From contig NZ_QMKK01000046.1 of the NCBI RefSeq assembly GCF_003287875.1, positions 310,001-374,000 on the forward strand: DNA of 64,000 bases, written 5' to 3'. The notes beneath the pieces were generated by a model, which was not told the DNA's origin, did no database searches, and saw only the letters and a program-made list of their open reading frames with translations. Positions 51,325 through 60,616 of this stretch are shown here, piece after piece; the stretch's first letter is position 1; each line of letters opens with the position of its first letter. Source of the stretch: Martinezella tropici. GTDB taxonomy: Bacteria > Pseudomonadota > Alphaproteobacteria > Rhizobiales > Rhizobiaceae. The position numbers and the translations under genes are program-made.

Positions 51325-51416
51325 AGCAGCCGCCCTTTGCGCAACGGAAAGAGGCCGCGCATCATGCGCGGCCCATAGCTTGCCAGTCTATGACGTTTTC
51401 GCTGGCCGCGCCGCGT

Positions 51417-52460
51417 TTACGCTGCTTCTTCCACAGGCGTATTTTCTCGGGGCTTGAGCTCGATCTGGCCGGAATTGGCAAGACGGATGGCTTCCTGGGC
51501 GATGGCGCGCCGGGCGATGGCGATTTCTCGCGGATTGATGCCCGTATTGCCCATCTGCAGGTCTGATTCGATCATGCGGCGCTGCCGCGGGCTGATCGAG
51601 GACAGGACGATCTCGCGAATCTCGTTGCCGGACCCCCGCAGCGCCATCGTCAGGATGTCGGAGGCGATGTCGTTGAGCAGCAGCACGCGGCTCGGCTGCG
51701 GCATACGCGTGAGATCGTCGAAGAGGAAGATCTTCGGACGGACCTTCTCGACCGATTCCTTGTTGATTGATTCCAGCGAGCTCAGCAGGGTATCGACCTG
51801 CGGCTTGTCGAGCTCGTTCATCAGGTCGGCGACCTTCGTGGAGCCGGAAGTGTTGCGTTCGGCATCGATCTCGGCCATCAGCGCGAGCACGCGGTTGTCA
51901 ATGATCTGGGCCGCCTTGGGACTGACGTCCTTGATATTGACGGTGCGGTTCATGACGTCTGCACGCTGGGCTTCGGGAAGCTGCAGCAGGATCTTCGCGC
52001 CGAAGGCCGAAGGCATCATGGACAGTACGTAGGCGATGGTCTGCGGATGTTCCCGCAGGAAGAACTTGGCGACGAAGACCGGATCGGCTTCGCCCAGACG
52101 ATCCCAGATGGAGGTCTCGTACGCCTGGAACGCTGTGCGGCGGCCAAGCAGGCTATCGACCTCATCCGGCGTCAGACCCTCTTCGAGAATGCTTTCGATG
52201 GCCTTGGCGTTATCCATCAGGCCGGCGCCCTCGGTGAAGAGGTCTTCGAATTCCGCCACGAGCTGCGCCAGTTCGTCCGGCGGAATGAGCCGCAGTGATT
52301 GCGCCGAGGCGATGATCATCTGCAGCTCGTTCTGCGTGAAGTATTTCAACAACCGTCCTGCCACCTGCTTTCCCATAGCGAGAAGCACGGCCGCTGCTTT
52401 TTCAGTCTGAGTCAACGGTTTCTCGGCAATTGCGCCGCTGAAATCGTCAAAGTCCATCAT
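51417..52460 (-). CDS. fliG: Flagellar motor switch protein FliG
   Basis: The 347-residue protein forms the upper C ring, links FliF to FliM and receives torque from the stator. The N-terminal FliF-binding domain (LTQTEKAAAVLLAMGKQVAG), middle domain (EQPHTIA-like HPQTIAYVLSMMP) and C-terminal charged helix (EIVLSSISPRQRRMIESDLQ) are visible. The start at 52460 (MMDFDDFSG) has GGAG nine bases upstream; an ATG at 52475 is also in frame. It follows fliN by 34 to 49 bases. Confidence 0.94.
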   Translation of the reverse strand: MMDFDDFSGAIAEKPLTQTEKAAAVLLAMGKQVAGRLLKYFTQNELQMIIASAQSLRLIPPDELAQLVAEFEDLFTEGAGLMDNAKAIESILEEGLTPDEVDSLLGRRTAFQAYETSIWDRLGEADPVFVAKFFLREHPQTIAYVLSMMPSAFGAKILLQLPEAQRADVMNRTVNIKDVSPKAAQIIDNRVLALMAEIDAERNTSGSTKVADLMNELDKPQVDTLLSSLESINKESVEKVRPKIFLFDDLTRMPQPSRVLLLNDIASDILTMALRGSGNEIREIVLSSISPRQRRMIESDLQMGNTGINPREIAIARRAIAQEAIRLANSGQIELKPRENTPVEEAA

Positions 52461-52509
52461 GGTCTTCGTCTCCATCCCGCAGGGGGAGTGGGCTCATCCT
52501 GAGCCGGGT

Positions 52510-53040
52510 TCAGCTTTTCTTCGCGTTATAAATTTCAGTGAGCTTGATGCCGAATCTGGTGTCGTCATGGTCCAGAACGGTAATCTCGCCCCGGCCGATT
52601 TTGCGGCCGTTCACGGTAATCTCGACCGGCTCGCCGATCTTCTTGTCGAGCGCGATGATGGCGCCCTCGGCCAGGTTCATCAGGCCGGATACGGGCATGC
52701 GGCTGCTGCCGAGAACGATCTGGACGTCGATCGGGATGTCCATGATCAGGTCCATATTGGCGGCCAGTGCGCTGCCGGGAGCAGCAGGCGCCGCGGAAAC
52801 GTCCGCGAAGTCACCACCGTCGAAGGCGGGCTCGGAATTGTCGTCGCCGAAATCGCCGAAGGTAGAAAGGTCGGTGCTTGTTTCCGCCCCGAACGTATCG
52901 GCGCCGAAGTCAGGCAGATCGCCGTCGCTATCCTTCTTCAGAACGCCGCGCAGACCGTCGATGGCCTCGTCCAGGGCGGCGTCGCTGCTTGAAATGTCCA
53001 GCGATTCCTCGCTGCTTTGCTTTGTCTTCTTCGTAGCCAT
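52510..53040 (-). CDS. fliN: Flagellar motor switch protein FliN
   Basis: The 176-residue protein has an acidic, probably disordered extension of about 85 residues (SSDAALDEAIDGLRGVLKKD) before the SpoA domain (NMDLIMDIPIDVQIVLGSSR, GMPVSGLMNLAEGAII, ITVLDHDDTRFGIKLTEIY). It builds the base of the C ring. The long N-terminal part is typical of alphaproteobacterial FliN. A GATTTC gap precedes it with a 68-base distance to fliM. Confidence 0.93.
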   Translation of the reverse strand: MATKKTKQSSEESLDISSSDAALDEAIDGLRGVLKKDSDGDLPDFGADTFGAETSTDLSTFGDFGDDNSEPAFDGGDFADVSAAPAAPGSALAANMDLIMDIPIDVQIVLGSSRMPVSGLMNLAEGAIIALDKKIGEPVEITVNGRKIGRGEITVLDHDDTRFGIKLTEIYNAKKS

Positions 53041-53108
53041 GAAATCACTATTCCAGTTGAAACTTGCCTCAAGCTGCCGTGGGTGGGCGACCGACCACCT
53101 TCAGCTAG

Positions 53109-54056
53109 TCAATTCATCAGGTGTCGAAGAAGCTCGTCGTCGGAATTGACGTTATCCTTGACACGCACCGTATAATTTTCGCCAGAACGGCCGAATTCGC
53201 AGATGTAAAGGTCTTTGCTGTTGGCGCTGACTTCGACCCGGACGTCGCCGGTATTATCCATGAAGGGGATGACATCGCCGACCGCGAGCTTGGAAATGGT
53301 GTCGAGCGTCAGCGATTGCAGCCGGATGCGTGCCTCAAGCGTTACCTGCGAGCGGCGCACCTGCTCGCCGAGCTGATCCGACCATGCCTGGGAGGCCGCC
53401 GTCGGGTTCTTGGCGCGGGGCGCGCTCACGACAGTGCGCAGCAGATCGCGTTGCGGCACGATGATGACGATCTGGGACATCGATTTGCCGAGCGAGATCG
53501 TCATGGTGATCGCGGCTGCAAAATCATTTCCCTCGTCGCCGGCGGCCTTCGGGCGATCCTCGATATTGTAGGGCGGGTCGAGATAGGGCTCGAAGCCGCC
53601 GGGCGCATTGACGGCCGAGCGCAGCACATTGGCGATCTTGTCGAACACCATGACGGAAAGGTCGAGCTCGATGGCGGAAAGCGGCCGGGCCACCGCTGCT
53701 TCCATGTCTTCCGGGCGCGCACCGAGCATGTGTTCCATCAGCGTCATGATGAAGCCGGCACCGCAGCCGAGGACGAATTTCGGCGCCCAATTGCGCAGCG
53801 AGCCGTTGATGAGGGCATGGTTGCCGCCCAGCCCGGCGATCAGGTCGTTCATTGGGCCGGACTGGCAGCCGGCATAGGCGATGGTGATATCCAGGCCGGT
53901 CTCGCTCTTGATGATGTCGGGCAGGAATTCGGCATAGACCTGGGTGAAGGCTGCGCCGAGCTTGGCAAGCGTTGCCTGGTCGCCGAGATTGCCGGTAAGT
54001 CTGGCAAAGAGGGTGCGGTCCATCGTCTGTGCCTTGGAAGCGGATTGCGGGCTCAT
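53109..54056 (-). CDS. fliM: Flagellar motor switch protein FliM, divergent
   Basis: The 315-residue protein matches FliM by position between motA and fliN and by the middle domain (LINGSLRNWAPKFVLGCGAGFIMTLMEHMLGAR) and a C-terminal SpoA-like domain (LAVGDVIPFMDNTGDVRVEV). The N-terminus (MSPQSASKAQTMDRTL) lacks the LSQxEIDALL-type motif by which FliM of enteric bacteria binds phosphorylated CheY. Rhizobial FliM proteins are known to be divergent, and the motor rotates in one direction with variable speed. The stop of motA follows the start by only five bases. Confidence 0.88.
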   Translation of the reverse strand: MSPQSASKAQTMDRTLFARLTGNLGDQATLAKLGAAFTQVYAEFLPDIIKSETGLDITIAYAGCQSGPMNDLIAGLGGNHALINGSLRNWAPKFVLGCGAGFIMTLMEHMLGARPEDMEAAVARPLSAIELDLSVMVFDKIANVLRSAVNAPGGFEPYLDPPYNIEDRPKAAGDEGNDFAAAITMTISLGKSMSQIVIIVPQRDLLRTVVSAPRAKNPTAASQAWSDQLGEQVRRSQVTLEARIRLQSLTLDTISKLAVGDVIPFMDNTGDVRVEVSANSKDLYICEFGRSGENYTVRVKDNVNSDDELLRHLMN

Positions 54057-54061
54057 GATCG

Positions 54062-54934
54062 TCAGGCTGCCTTGCTTTCGCCGCCGGGGTTCATCATCTC
54101 CTGCTCGACGGCGTCGATCGAGGGACGTTCGTAGGAGGAGATGGTCTTGCGGCCATATTCGAGCGCAACCTGCGGCACCGATCCGTTCATGTAGGCGAGC
54201 AGCGTCTGCTTCACGATCACGTAGAGGCGATGCTGTTTGTTGCGTACCACCTTGATCTGCGAAACCAGCGGCGCGCAGACCGAATAGGACAGGATGATGC
54301 CGAGGAAGGTGCCGACCAGTGCCGAGCCGATGAGATGGCCGAGCACTTCGGGTGATTCGTTGATGTGGCTCATCGCCTTGATGACGCCGAGAACGGCAGC
54401 GACGATACCGATCGCCGGAAAGGAATCGCCCATGATCGTGATCGAGTGATAGGGCTTCATCTTGTCGTGCATCATGGTATCGAGTTCTTCATCCATCAGC
54501 GCCTCGATCTCGTGCGAGCGGGCGTTGCCGATGATGATGAGACGGACATAGTCGCAGATGAAGGCTGTCAGGTCCTTGTTCTTCAGGACCGTCGGCGCAG
54601 CCTTGAAGATCGTCGATTCATCGGGATTGTCGATATGGGCTTCGATCTCGTTGCGCGACTTGGTGCGCAGGTCGCGCATCAGGGCATAGAGCACGCCGAG
54701 CGTGTCGAGATAATCGCGCTCCTTCGGAACCGCATGCCGGAAGGCTTCCCCGAGCGCTCTGCCCGAATCCTTCACCACTTTCATCGGATTGGCCATGATG
54801 AAGCCGCCGAGGCCGGCGCCCGCGATAATGACAAATTCGAAGGGCTGGAACAGCGCTCCTACGTCTCCGCCCATAGCCATGAAGCTGCCTATGATGCAGC
54901 CGCAGGTCACTACAAATCCGATAATAATATTCAT
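54062..54934 (-). CDS. motA: Flagellar motor stator protein MotA
   Basis: The 290-residue membrane protein has four helices, the cytoplasmic loop with the charged residues that contact FliG (RSHEIEALMDEELDTMM) and the conserved proline in FPAIGIVAAVLGVIKAMSH. Together with MotB, which is not in this window, it forms the proton channel that drives rotation. The start at 54934 (MNIIIGFVVTCG) is chosen over a long in-frame extension from 55081 that is polar and not family-like. The gene is divergent from flgF. Confidence 0.95.
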   Translation of the reverse strand: MNIIIGFVVTCGCIIGSFMAMGGDVGALFQPFEFVIIAGAGLGGFIMANPMKVVKDSGRALGEAFRHAVPKERDYLDTLGVLYALMRDLRTKSRNEIEAHIDNPDESTIFKAAPTVLKNKDLTAFICDYVRLIIIGNARSHEIEALMDEELDTMMHDKMKPYHSITIMGDSFPAIGIVAAVLGVIKAMSHINESPEVLGHLIGSALVGTFLGIILSYSVCAPLVSQIKVVRNKQHRLYVIVKQTLLAYMNGSVPQVALEYGRKTISSYERPSIDAVEQEMMNPGGESKAA

Positions 54935-55157
54935 CGTCGGTCCACACCTGAACGTTGCTTCATATGATGAACTAGGGGAGCTGCCTTGCGTGAGGCTGTT
55001 CGATGGGGCCGTTGACGCGCTTTTTGCCTTGTCAGCTTCGCACAAGCCAAGCCCTGCAGGATGATGGGTAAGGGCATCCATGCCCCGCTAACGAAATGTA
55101 GGAGCGCCGGTGGCGTTTCCTTTCCCGTTATTCTCCAATGTCCGGAGGGCGTTGAAA

Positions 55158-55892
55158 ATGCAGTCTGGTATCTATGTCGCGCTATCGTCCCAGATGGCGC
55201 TCGAGCGGCGCTTGACCACGATCGCCGATAATTTGGCCAACGTGAACACGACGGGCTTTCGTGGCACCGAGGTCAAGTTCGATCAGGTCCTCAGCAATAC
55301 CCAAAACAAGCTCAACGCCAAGGTCGCCTTCGTCTCGCAAGGCAATGATTACCTCTCCACCGACAATGGCGAACTTCAGAATACCGGCAATCTCTTCGAT
55401 TTCTCGGTCAAGGGCGATGCCTATTTCGGCCTCAACACGCCGGCGGGCCTGGTGATCACACGCGACGGCCGTTTCACCATGACCGACAGCGGTGCGCTGG
55501 TCTCCACGCGCGGCTTCCCCGTGCTCGATCCCGGCGGCGCCCCGATCCAGCTCGATCCGGCGGGCGGCGCTCCGGCCGTTGCATCGAACGGCGTGATCAC
55601 ACAGAACGGCCGGACCATGGGTCAGATCGGCCTCTACAGCGCCGATGTCGGCAAGGGCTTCCTGCGCTACGAAAACAGCGGCATCCTGCCGACCGATACG
55701 CCTCAGCCTGTCATCGATCGTTCGAATATCGGCATCGCTCAGGGTTATCTGGAAAACTCCAACGTCAACGGCATGCGGGAAATGACCAACCTGATCGAGG
55801 TCAGCCGCGCCTTCGACAATATCAGCACGCTTACCAGCAGCAGTGAAGGCACGCTTACCGACGCCATCAAGACCCTCGGCGGCAGCCAGTAA
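55158..55892 (+). CDS. flgF: Flagellar basal-body rod protein FlgF
   Basis: The 244-residue rod protein has the N-terminal flagellar rod motif (SSQMALERRLTTIADNLANV, NTTGFRGTEVKF), the D1 domain and the C-terminal helix (GMREMTNLIEVSRAFDNIST). It is the first gene of the plus-strand basal-body block. The start at 55158 has GGAGGG ten bases upstream. Confidence 0.94.
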   Translation: MQSGIYVALSSQMALERRLTTIADNLANVNTTGFRGTEVKFDQVLSNTQNKLNAKVAFVSQGNDYLSTDNGELQNTGNLFDFSVKGDAYFGLNTPAGLVITRDGRFTMTDSGALVSTRGFPVLDPGGAPIQLDPAGGAPAVASNGVITQNGRTMGQIGLYSADVGKGFLRYENSGILPTDTPQPVIDRSNIGIAQGYLENSNVNGMREMTNLIEVSRAFDNISTLTSSSEGTLTDAIKTLGGSQ

Positions 55893-55900
55893 AGGGGCGG

Positions 55901-57289
55901 ATGATGGTCGAGGATCGGTTGCCGGAGGGCGCGATGTCGCCGAAGCTTTCGCATATGGCCGCTCTGGCGGGCCAATATGCGATGGCGGAGAATGCCGTGG
56001 CCCATGGCGGTCATGTGCGCACCATCGCCGCCGGGCACTATACCGTCGCGGGCCTCTCCAGGCAGGTGCGTCTCGGCGATTTCGTCGCGCACCGTTCCCA
56101 GACCGGCATCCATCTCGGCGAAGTCGTCCGCGTGGAGCCGGAGCTCACCTATGTCTGTCCGATCGAGCCGGGCGAGCCGATCGGTATCCAGGATACCATC
56201 ATCCGCAAGGGTGCCTTCCGCATCGCGCCCGACAATAGCTGGTGCGGCCGCACGATCAATTCGCTGGGCGAGCCGATCGACGGGCTCGGGCCGCTGACGG
56301 CGGGTCTTGAATCGCGCTCGATCTCCAATACTGCCCCGCCGTCCATGACGCGCAAGCGTGTCGAAACCGGCTTCAAGACCGGCGTGCGTGCCATCGATAT
56401 CTTCTCGCCGCTCTGCCTTGGCCAGCGCCTGGGTATCTTTGCCGGCTCCGGCGTCGGCAAATCGACGCTGCTGTCGATGCTGGCGAGAGCGGAAGCCTTC
56501 GACAAGGTGGTGATCGCGCTCGTCGGCGAGCGCGGCCGCGAGGTGCGCGAATTCATCGAGGATACGCTGGGTTCGCATATGCAGAAATCGGTGGCGGTCG
56601 TCGCGACGAGCGATGAAAGCCCGATGCTGCGCAAGATGGCGCCGCTTTCGGCGATCACCATCGCCGAGCATTTCCGCGATCAGGGCGACAATGTGCTGCT
56701 GATCGTCGATAGCGTCACACGTTTCGCCCATGCCATTCGCGAGGTGGCGACCGCATCCGGCGAGCCGCCGATCGCGCGCGGCTATCCGGCCTCGGTCTTC
56801 ACCGAGCTGCCGCGCCTTCTCGAGCGGGCCGGCCCGGGACCGGAGGGCACCGGCACGATCACAGCCATCATTTCGATCCTGGTCGATGGCGACAATCACA
56901 ACGATCCGATCGCTGACTCCACCCGCGGCATTCTCGACGGCCATATCGTTCTCCAGCGCAGCCTTGCCGAGGAAGGCCGCTACCCGCCGATCGATCCCCT
57001 CGCATCCGTATCGCGTCTCGCCCGCAAGGCCTGGTCATCCGATCAGGAAAAACTGGTGTCCCGGCTGAAGGCGCTTGTGCATCGCTACGAGGAAACGCGC
57101 GATCTGCGCCTGATCGGCGGCTATCGCCAGGGCAGCGACCCCGATCTCGATATCGCGGTGCGCCAGGTGCCGATCATCTACGACATCCTGAAGCAGACCC
57201 CGGGCGAAGAGCCTTCGGCGGATGCCTTCACCGATCTTGCCACCGCTCTCAGGAATGCCTCGAGCGGCGTTCCGGTCAGGGGCAAGTGA
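55901..57289 (+). CDS. fliI: Flagellum-specific ATPase FliI
   Basis: The 462-residue ATPase is related to the F1 beta subunit and energises unfolding and delivery of export substrates. It has the P-loop GSGVGKSTLLSMLAR (about residues 185-199), VIALVGERGREVREFIED, LLIVDSVTRFAHAIRE with the Walker B aspartate and RGYPASVFTELPRLLERAG. The N-terminal domain is as in the family. It follows flgF by eight bases. Confidence 0.95.
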   Translation: MMVEDRLPEGAMSPKLSHMAALAGQYAMAENAVAHGGHVRTIAAGHYTVAGLSRQVRLGDFVAHRSQTGIHLGEVVRVEPELTYVCPIEPGEPIGIQDTIIRKGAFRIAPDNSWCGRTINSLGEPIDGLGPLTAGLESRSISNTAPPSMTRKRVETGFKTGVRAIDIFSPLCLGQRLGIFAGSGVGKSTLLSMLARAEAFDKVVIALVGERGREVREFIEDTLGSHMQKSVAVVATSDESPMLRKMAPLSAITIAEHFRDQGDNVLLIVDSVTRFAHAIREVATASGEPPIARGYPASVFTELPRLLERAGPGPEGTGTITAIISILVDGDNHNDPIADSTRGILDGHIVLQRSLAEEGRYPPIDPLASVSRLARKAWSSDQEKLVSRLKALVHRYEETRDLRLIGGYRQGSDPDLDIAVRQVPIIYDILKQTPGEEPSADAFTDLATALRNASSGVPVRGK

Positions 57290-57377
57290 TGATCATCAGC
57301 AAGCTCAGAGCGATTTTTCCTTGCCCGCATCCAGCCGGGTATCGCCGAAATTCGTGCCGAAAGAGGGGCCAGAAGTG

Positions 57378-57920
57378 ATGGAATCCGACTCAGACGATCC
57401 GGTCGCCCCACCGAAGCAGGCGAGAAGGCGAACCGTTGCGGATAGGGCGCTGGCCTTTACGGGGCTGGCGCTTGCCGGCGCCTCGGCCTTCTTTCCCTGG
57501 TACGTCTTTCTCAATCCGGACAAGTTCGGCATTCACATCGCCGAAGGCGAGCGCACCCGCGATCTGCCGAATTGGCCCAGCCGCGAGATCGTCAGCGTCT
57601 CGCCGCTCGCCATAACCAACAAGAACCCGAGCGCGCCGAAGGATCTTATTTCCGATCCGCTGACGACGGCGACGGTCAGCAATGCCGGACGCGAGGACGA
57701 CCGGGGGGAGCCGGCCGACCAGCAGCCGCTCCCCGGCAAGTCCCCGTTCCACCTGCTGCACGTCGCAAATGGCCGAGCGCTCATCGAGGACGATACCGGC
57801 ATGTATGTCGTGCGGGTCGGTTCGGTTCTGCCCGACAGCAGCCGGCTGGCTTCGATCGAACAACGAGACGGAAAATGGGTCATCGTCACGTCGGCGGGCG
57901 ATGTCTACGGCAACAATTGA
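57378..57920 (+). CDS. Unrecognised membrane-anchored protein in the flagellar block
   Basis: The 180-residue protein starts with a charged cytoplasmic segment (ESDSDDPVAPPKQARRRTV), then one membrane helix (about residues 24-44, ALAFTGLALAGASAFFPWYV), a linker and a periplasmic C-terminal domain with beta strands (FHLLHVANGRALIEDDTGMY to WVIVTSAGDVYGNN). I recognise no domain. Position between fliI and flgB in the same orientation suggests a structural or regulatory role in motility. The start at 57378 is 88 bases after fliI; a longer in-frame start overlaps fliI. Confidence 0.75.
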   Translation: MESDSDDPVAPPKQARRRTVADRALAFTGLALAGASAFFPWYVFLNPDKFGIHIAEGERTRDLPNWPSREIVSVSPLAITNKNPSAPKDLISDPLTTATVSNAGREDDRGEPADQQPLPGKSPFHLLHVANGRALIEDDTGMYVVRVGSVLPDSSRLASIEQRDGKWVIVTSAGDVYGNN

Positions 57921-58037
57921 AAAGCCGAAAACGCCGAAGTTTCAGGCATTTCGAAGACCTTTACAGGAACGCATTTCCCGCAAGTCCCACGCAAGATTAT
58001 CCCGCTAGGTTTCTAGTGTAAGAACGGAGAGAAGGCC

Positions 58038-58430
58038 ATGCAACCCATACAGCTCTTTGACCTGGCCTCGCGGCAAGCCGAGTGGCTTCAGGTGCGCCAG
58101 GAGGTTGTTGCCGGCAATATCGCCAATGCCAATACGCCGAAATATCGCGCCAAGGACGTGACGCCGTTCCAGGCCGTTCTGGATAATCAGAACGTCAACA
58201 TGGTCCGGACCAATCCGGCGCATCTTTCGGGAAACGAATTCAGCACGAGCGGCAACGTCAACGTCGAGGAAGCTCCGCTCGCCCAGGAAATCGGCGTCCA
58301 GGAATCGGGTAACACCGTCGGCCTGGAAGACGAGCTTGCCAAGGCCGGTGACATCAAGCGCCAATACAGCTTGAACACCGCGCTCATAGGCTCCTTTCAT
58401 CGCATGATGTTGATGACCGTAAAACAATAG
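58038..58430 (+). CDS. flgB: Flagellar basal-body rod protein FlgB
   Basis: The 130-residue rod protein has the characteristic N-terminal helix (LASRQAEWLQVRQEVVAGNI, ANANTPKYRAKDVTPFQAVL). It forms the proximal rod with FlgC and FliE. The ATG has GGAGAGAAGG upstream. It starts a tight gene run with flgC and fliE. Confidence 0.94.
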   Translation: MQPIQLFDLASRQAEWLQVRQEVVAGNIANANTPKYRAKDVTPFQAVLDNQNVNMVRTNPAHLSGNEFSTSGNVNVEEAPLAQEIGVQESGNTVGLEDELAKAGDIKRQYSLNTALIGSFHRMMLMTVKQ

Positions 58431-58446
58431 ATGAAGTGAAGATGCC

Positions 58447-58863
58447 ATGGACCCCTTATCAGCCGCATTGAAAATTGCAGGCTCCGGCCTGGAGGCTCAA
58501 TCGACTCGTCTGCGAATCGTCTCCGAAAATATCGCCAACGCCCGATCGACGGGCGATACGCCCGGCGCCGATCCCTACAGGCGCAAGACGGTGACCTTCG
58601 GCGCCGAACTGGATCGCGCCAACGGCCTCACCACTGTCGGTGTCAAGAAGCTTGGTGAAGACACGGGCAAGTTCGTCGAAGAATACGATCCCGACAATCC
58701 GGCGGCGGATCAGAAGGGCTACGTCAAGATGCCCAACGTCAATATTCTCGTCGAAATGGCCGATATGCGCGAAGCCAATCGCTCCTACGAAGCCAATCTG
58801 CAGACGGTCCGGCAGGCCCGTGATCTCATCTCCTCCACTATTGATCTGCTGAAGAACCAATGA
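58447..58863 (+). CDS. flgC: Flagellar basal-body rod protein FlgC
   Basis: The 138-residue rod protein shows the N-terminal motif AALKIAGSGLEAQSTRLRIV, SENIANARST and the C-terminal helix VEMADMREANRSYEANLQTV. It builds the proximal rod. Its stop overlaps the fliE start by four bases. Confidence 0.95.
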   Translation: MDPLSAALKIAGSGLEAQSTRLRIVSENIANARSTGDTPGADPYRRKTVTFGAELDRANGLTTVGVKKLGEDTGKFVEEYDPDNPAADQKGYVKMPNVNILVEMADMREANRSYEANLQTVRQARDLISSTIDLLKNQ

Positions 58864-59210
58864 TCGACACGATTAAGAATGTAGCCTCCATCTCGGCGAC
58901 CCGCGGCCTCGGCAGCATCGCCACGGATCTGACCTCCGCCGCCTCCAGCGCGATGAATGCCTCGCCGGCCGTCGCCATGGGAGCGGATGCCGGAATGAGC
59001 TTCGCGTCGGTCATGTCGAACGTTGCGAAGGATTCCATCAATTCGCTGAAGGAAGCGGAAGGCGCCTCCTTTGCCGGTATCAAGGGCACGATGAGCACCC
59101 GCGAGGTGGTCGACAAAGTCATGCAGGCCGACCAGACCCTGCAGACCGCAATCGCTCTGCGCGACAAGGTCGTCTCAGCCTTTCTCGATATCACGAAGAT
59201 GCAGATATAG
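58860..59210 (+). CDS. fliE: Flagellar hook-basal body complex protein FliE
   Basis: The 116-residue protein links the MS ring to the rod. Its helical C-terminal half with VVDKVMQADQTLQTAIALRD and KVVSAFLDITKMQI is diagnostic for FliE. The N-terminus is rich in serine and alanine. Translation is coupled with flgC. Confidence 0.93.
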   Translation: MIDTIKNVASISATRGLGSIATDLTSAASSAMNASPAVAMGADAGMSFASVMSNVAKDSINSLKEAEGASFAGIKGTMSTREVVDKVMQADQTLQTAIALRDKVVSAFLDITKMQI

Positions 59211-59307
59211 AGCGGGCTTCCCCGTTCTAATTACCTGATTTGGCGAGAGTCTTTCACGAGCCCTTCCATGGCTTCGAAGGTTCCGCCCTAGATTCAAGGA
59301 CGAAAGC

Positions 59308-60096
59308 ATGAGAGCGCTCGCAATCGCCGCGACGGGCATGGATGCCCAGCAGACCAATCTCGAAGTAATCGCGAACAACATCGCGAATATCAATACGACG
59401 GGTTACAAGCGCTCGCGCGCCGAGTTCTCCGACCTTCTCTATCAGACGGAGCGTGCCAAGGGGATCGCCAACAGGCCGAACCAGGCGGTGGTGCCGGAAG
59501 GCGCCAATATCGGTCTCGGCGTGCAGACGACCGCGGTGCGCAACATCCAGATCCAGGGCGAGCTGTCGCAGACGCAGAACGATCTCGACGTCGCGCTCGT
59601 CGGCCGTGGCTGGTTCCAGATCAAGATGCCCGACGGCACGACCGCCTACACCCGCGCCGGCTCCTTCAACAAGAGCGATACCGGTCAGATCGTCACGCCG
59701 GATGGCAATGTGCTGGAGCCGGGCATCACTGTCCCGAACAATGCCAGCAAGCTCACCATCAGCCAGTCCGGCGAGATATCCGCGATCATCGGCACCGCGA
59801 CGACGCCGACCGTGCTTGGCCAGCTGCAGATCGCCAATTTCGTCAATGAAGCCGGCCTGCAGCCGATGGGAAGCAATCTCTTCGTTCAGACGCCGGCTTC
59901 CGGCGATCCGGTCGTTTCCGATCCGAACGAGAACGGCTTTGCCTATATGAAGCAATACTATCTGGAATCGTCGAACGTCGATCCGGTCAAGGAAATCACC
60001 GATCTGATCACGGCGCAGCGCGCCTATGAGATGAATTCCAAGGTCATCACGACGGCCGACGAAATGGCGCAGATCGTCAGCAAGAACCTGAAGTAG
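59308..60096 (+). CDS. flgG: Flagellar distal rod protein FlgG
   Basis: The 262-residue rod protein has the motif ALAIAATGMDAQQTNLEVIA, NNIANINTTGYKRSRAEF, the FlgG-specific part (QTERAKGIANRPNQAVVPEG) and the C-terminal helix EITDLITAQRAYEMNSKVIT. It forms the distal rod. The gap of 97 bases to fliE may contain an internal promoter. Confidence 0.95.
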   Translation: MRALAIAATGMDAQQTNLEVIANNIANINTTGYKRSRAEFSDLLYQTERAKGIANRPNQAVVPEGANIGLGVQTTAVRNIQIQGELSQTQNDLDVALVGRGWFQIKMPDGTTAYTRAGSFNKSDTGQIVTPDGNVLEPGITVPNNASKLTISQSGEISAIIGTATTPTVLGQLQIANFVNEAGLQPMGSNLFVQTPASGDPVVSDPNENGFAYMKQYYLESSNVDPVKEITDLITAQRAYEMNSKVITTADEMAQIVSKNLK

Positions 60097-60115
60097 CAAG
60101 AGGGACGGGCCGAAC

Positions 60116-60616
60116 ATGAGGTTTCGCCGGATGAAAAGCTTAGCAATGGCATGGTTCGCCGCGGCGAGCCTTTCCGTCGTATTTGCTTCGGCCATGCCCG
60201 CCCGGGCTGTCAGCGCCGATGGTTCCGCGCTCGGTACCGCCGTGGTGCCGACCGAGACGATCTATCCGGGCGATATCATCAGCAGCGGTCAGCTCGAAGA
60301 GGTCGAGGTCACCAATCCCAATCTGAGCGGTGATTACGCCAAGCGGCTTCGCGACGTCACGGGATTGGTATCGAAGCGGACGCTTCTTCCCGGCCGCACG
60401 ATTTCGGTTTCCGCCCTGCGCCAGCCCTATGCTGTGACGCGCGGTTCCAATGTCCGCCTGGTGATGAGCATGGGCAGCATGACGATCACGGCGGCAGGCA
60501 CGCCGCTGGATGATGGCGCCGTCGGCGACAGTGTGCGCGCCCGCAACATGGATTCGGGCATCATCGTCAACGGCACCGTCCTTCAAAACGGCACGATCCG
60601 CGTGGTCGCGAAATGA
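60116..60616 (+). CDS. flgA: Flagellar P-ring assembly chaperone FlgA
   Basis: The 166-residue periplasmic protein has a signal peptide (ending FASAMPARA, about residue 31) and a SAF-type domain (TETIYPGDIISSGQLEEV, KRTLLPGRTISVSALRQPY, GTVLQNGTIRVVA). It assists assembly of FlgI into the P ring. GAGGGA precedes the ATG at 60116; an ATG five codons later is possible. Its stop overlaps the flgI start. Confidence 0.92.
   Translation: MRFRRMKSLAMAWFAAASLSVVFASAMPARAVSADGSALGTAVVPTETIYPGDIISSGQLEEVEVTNPNLSGDYAKRLRDVTGLVSKRTLLPGRTISVSALRQPYAVTRGSNVRLVMSMGSMTITAAGTPLDDGAVGDSVRARNMDSGIIVNGTVLQNGTIRVVAK

Noticed and set aside
54935..55081. A 49-residue N-terminal extension of MotA
   Set aside because: The extension is polar and unlike any MotA; the family length of about 290 residues is met from 54934.
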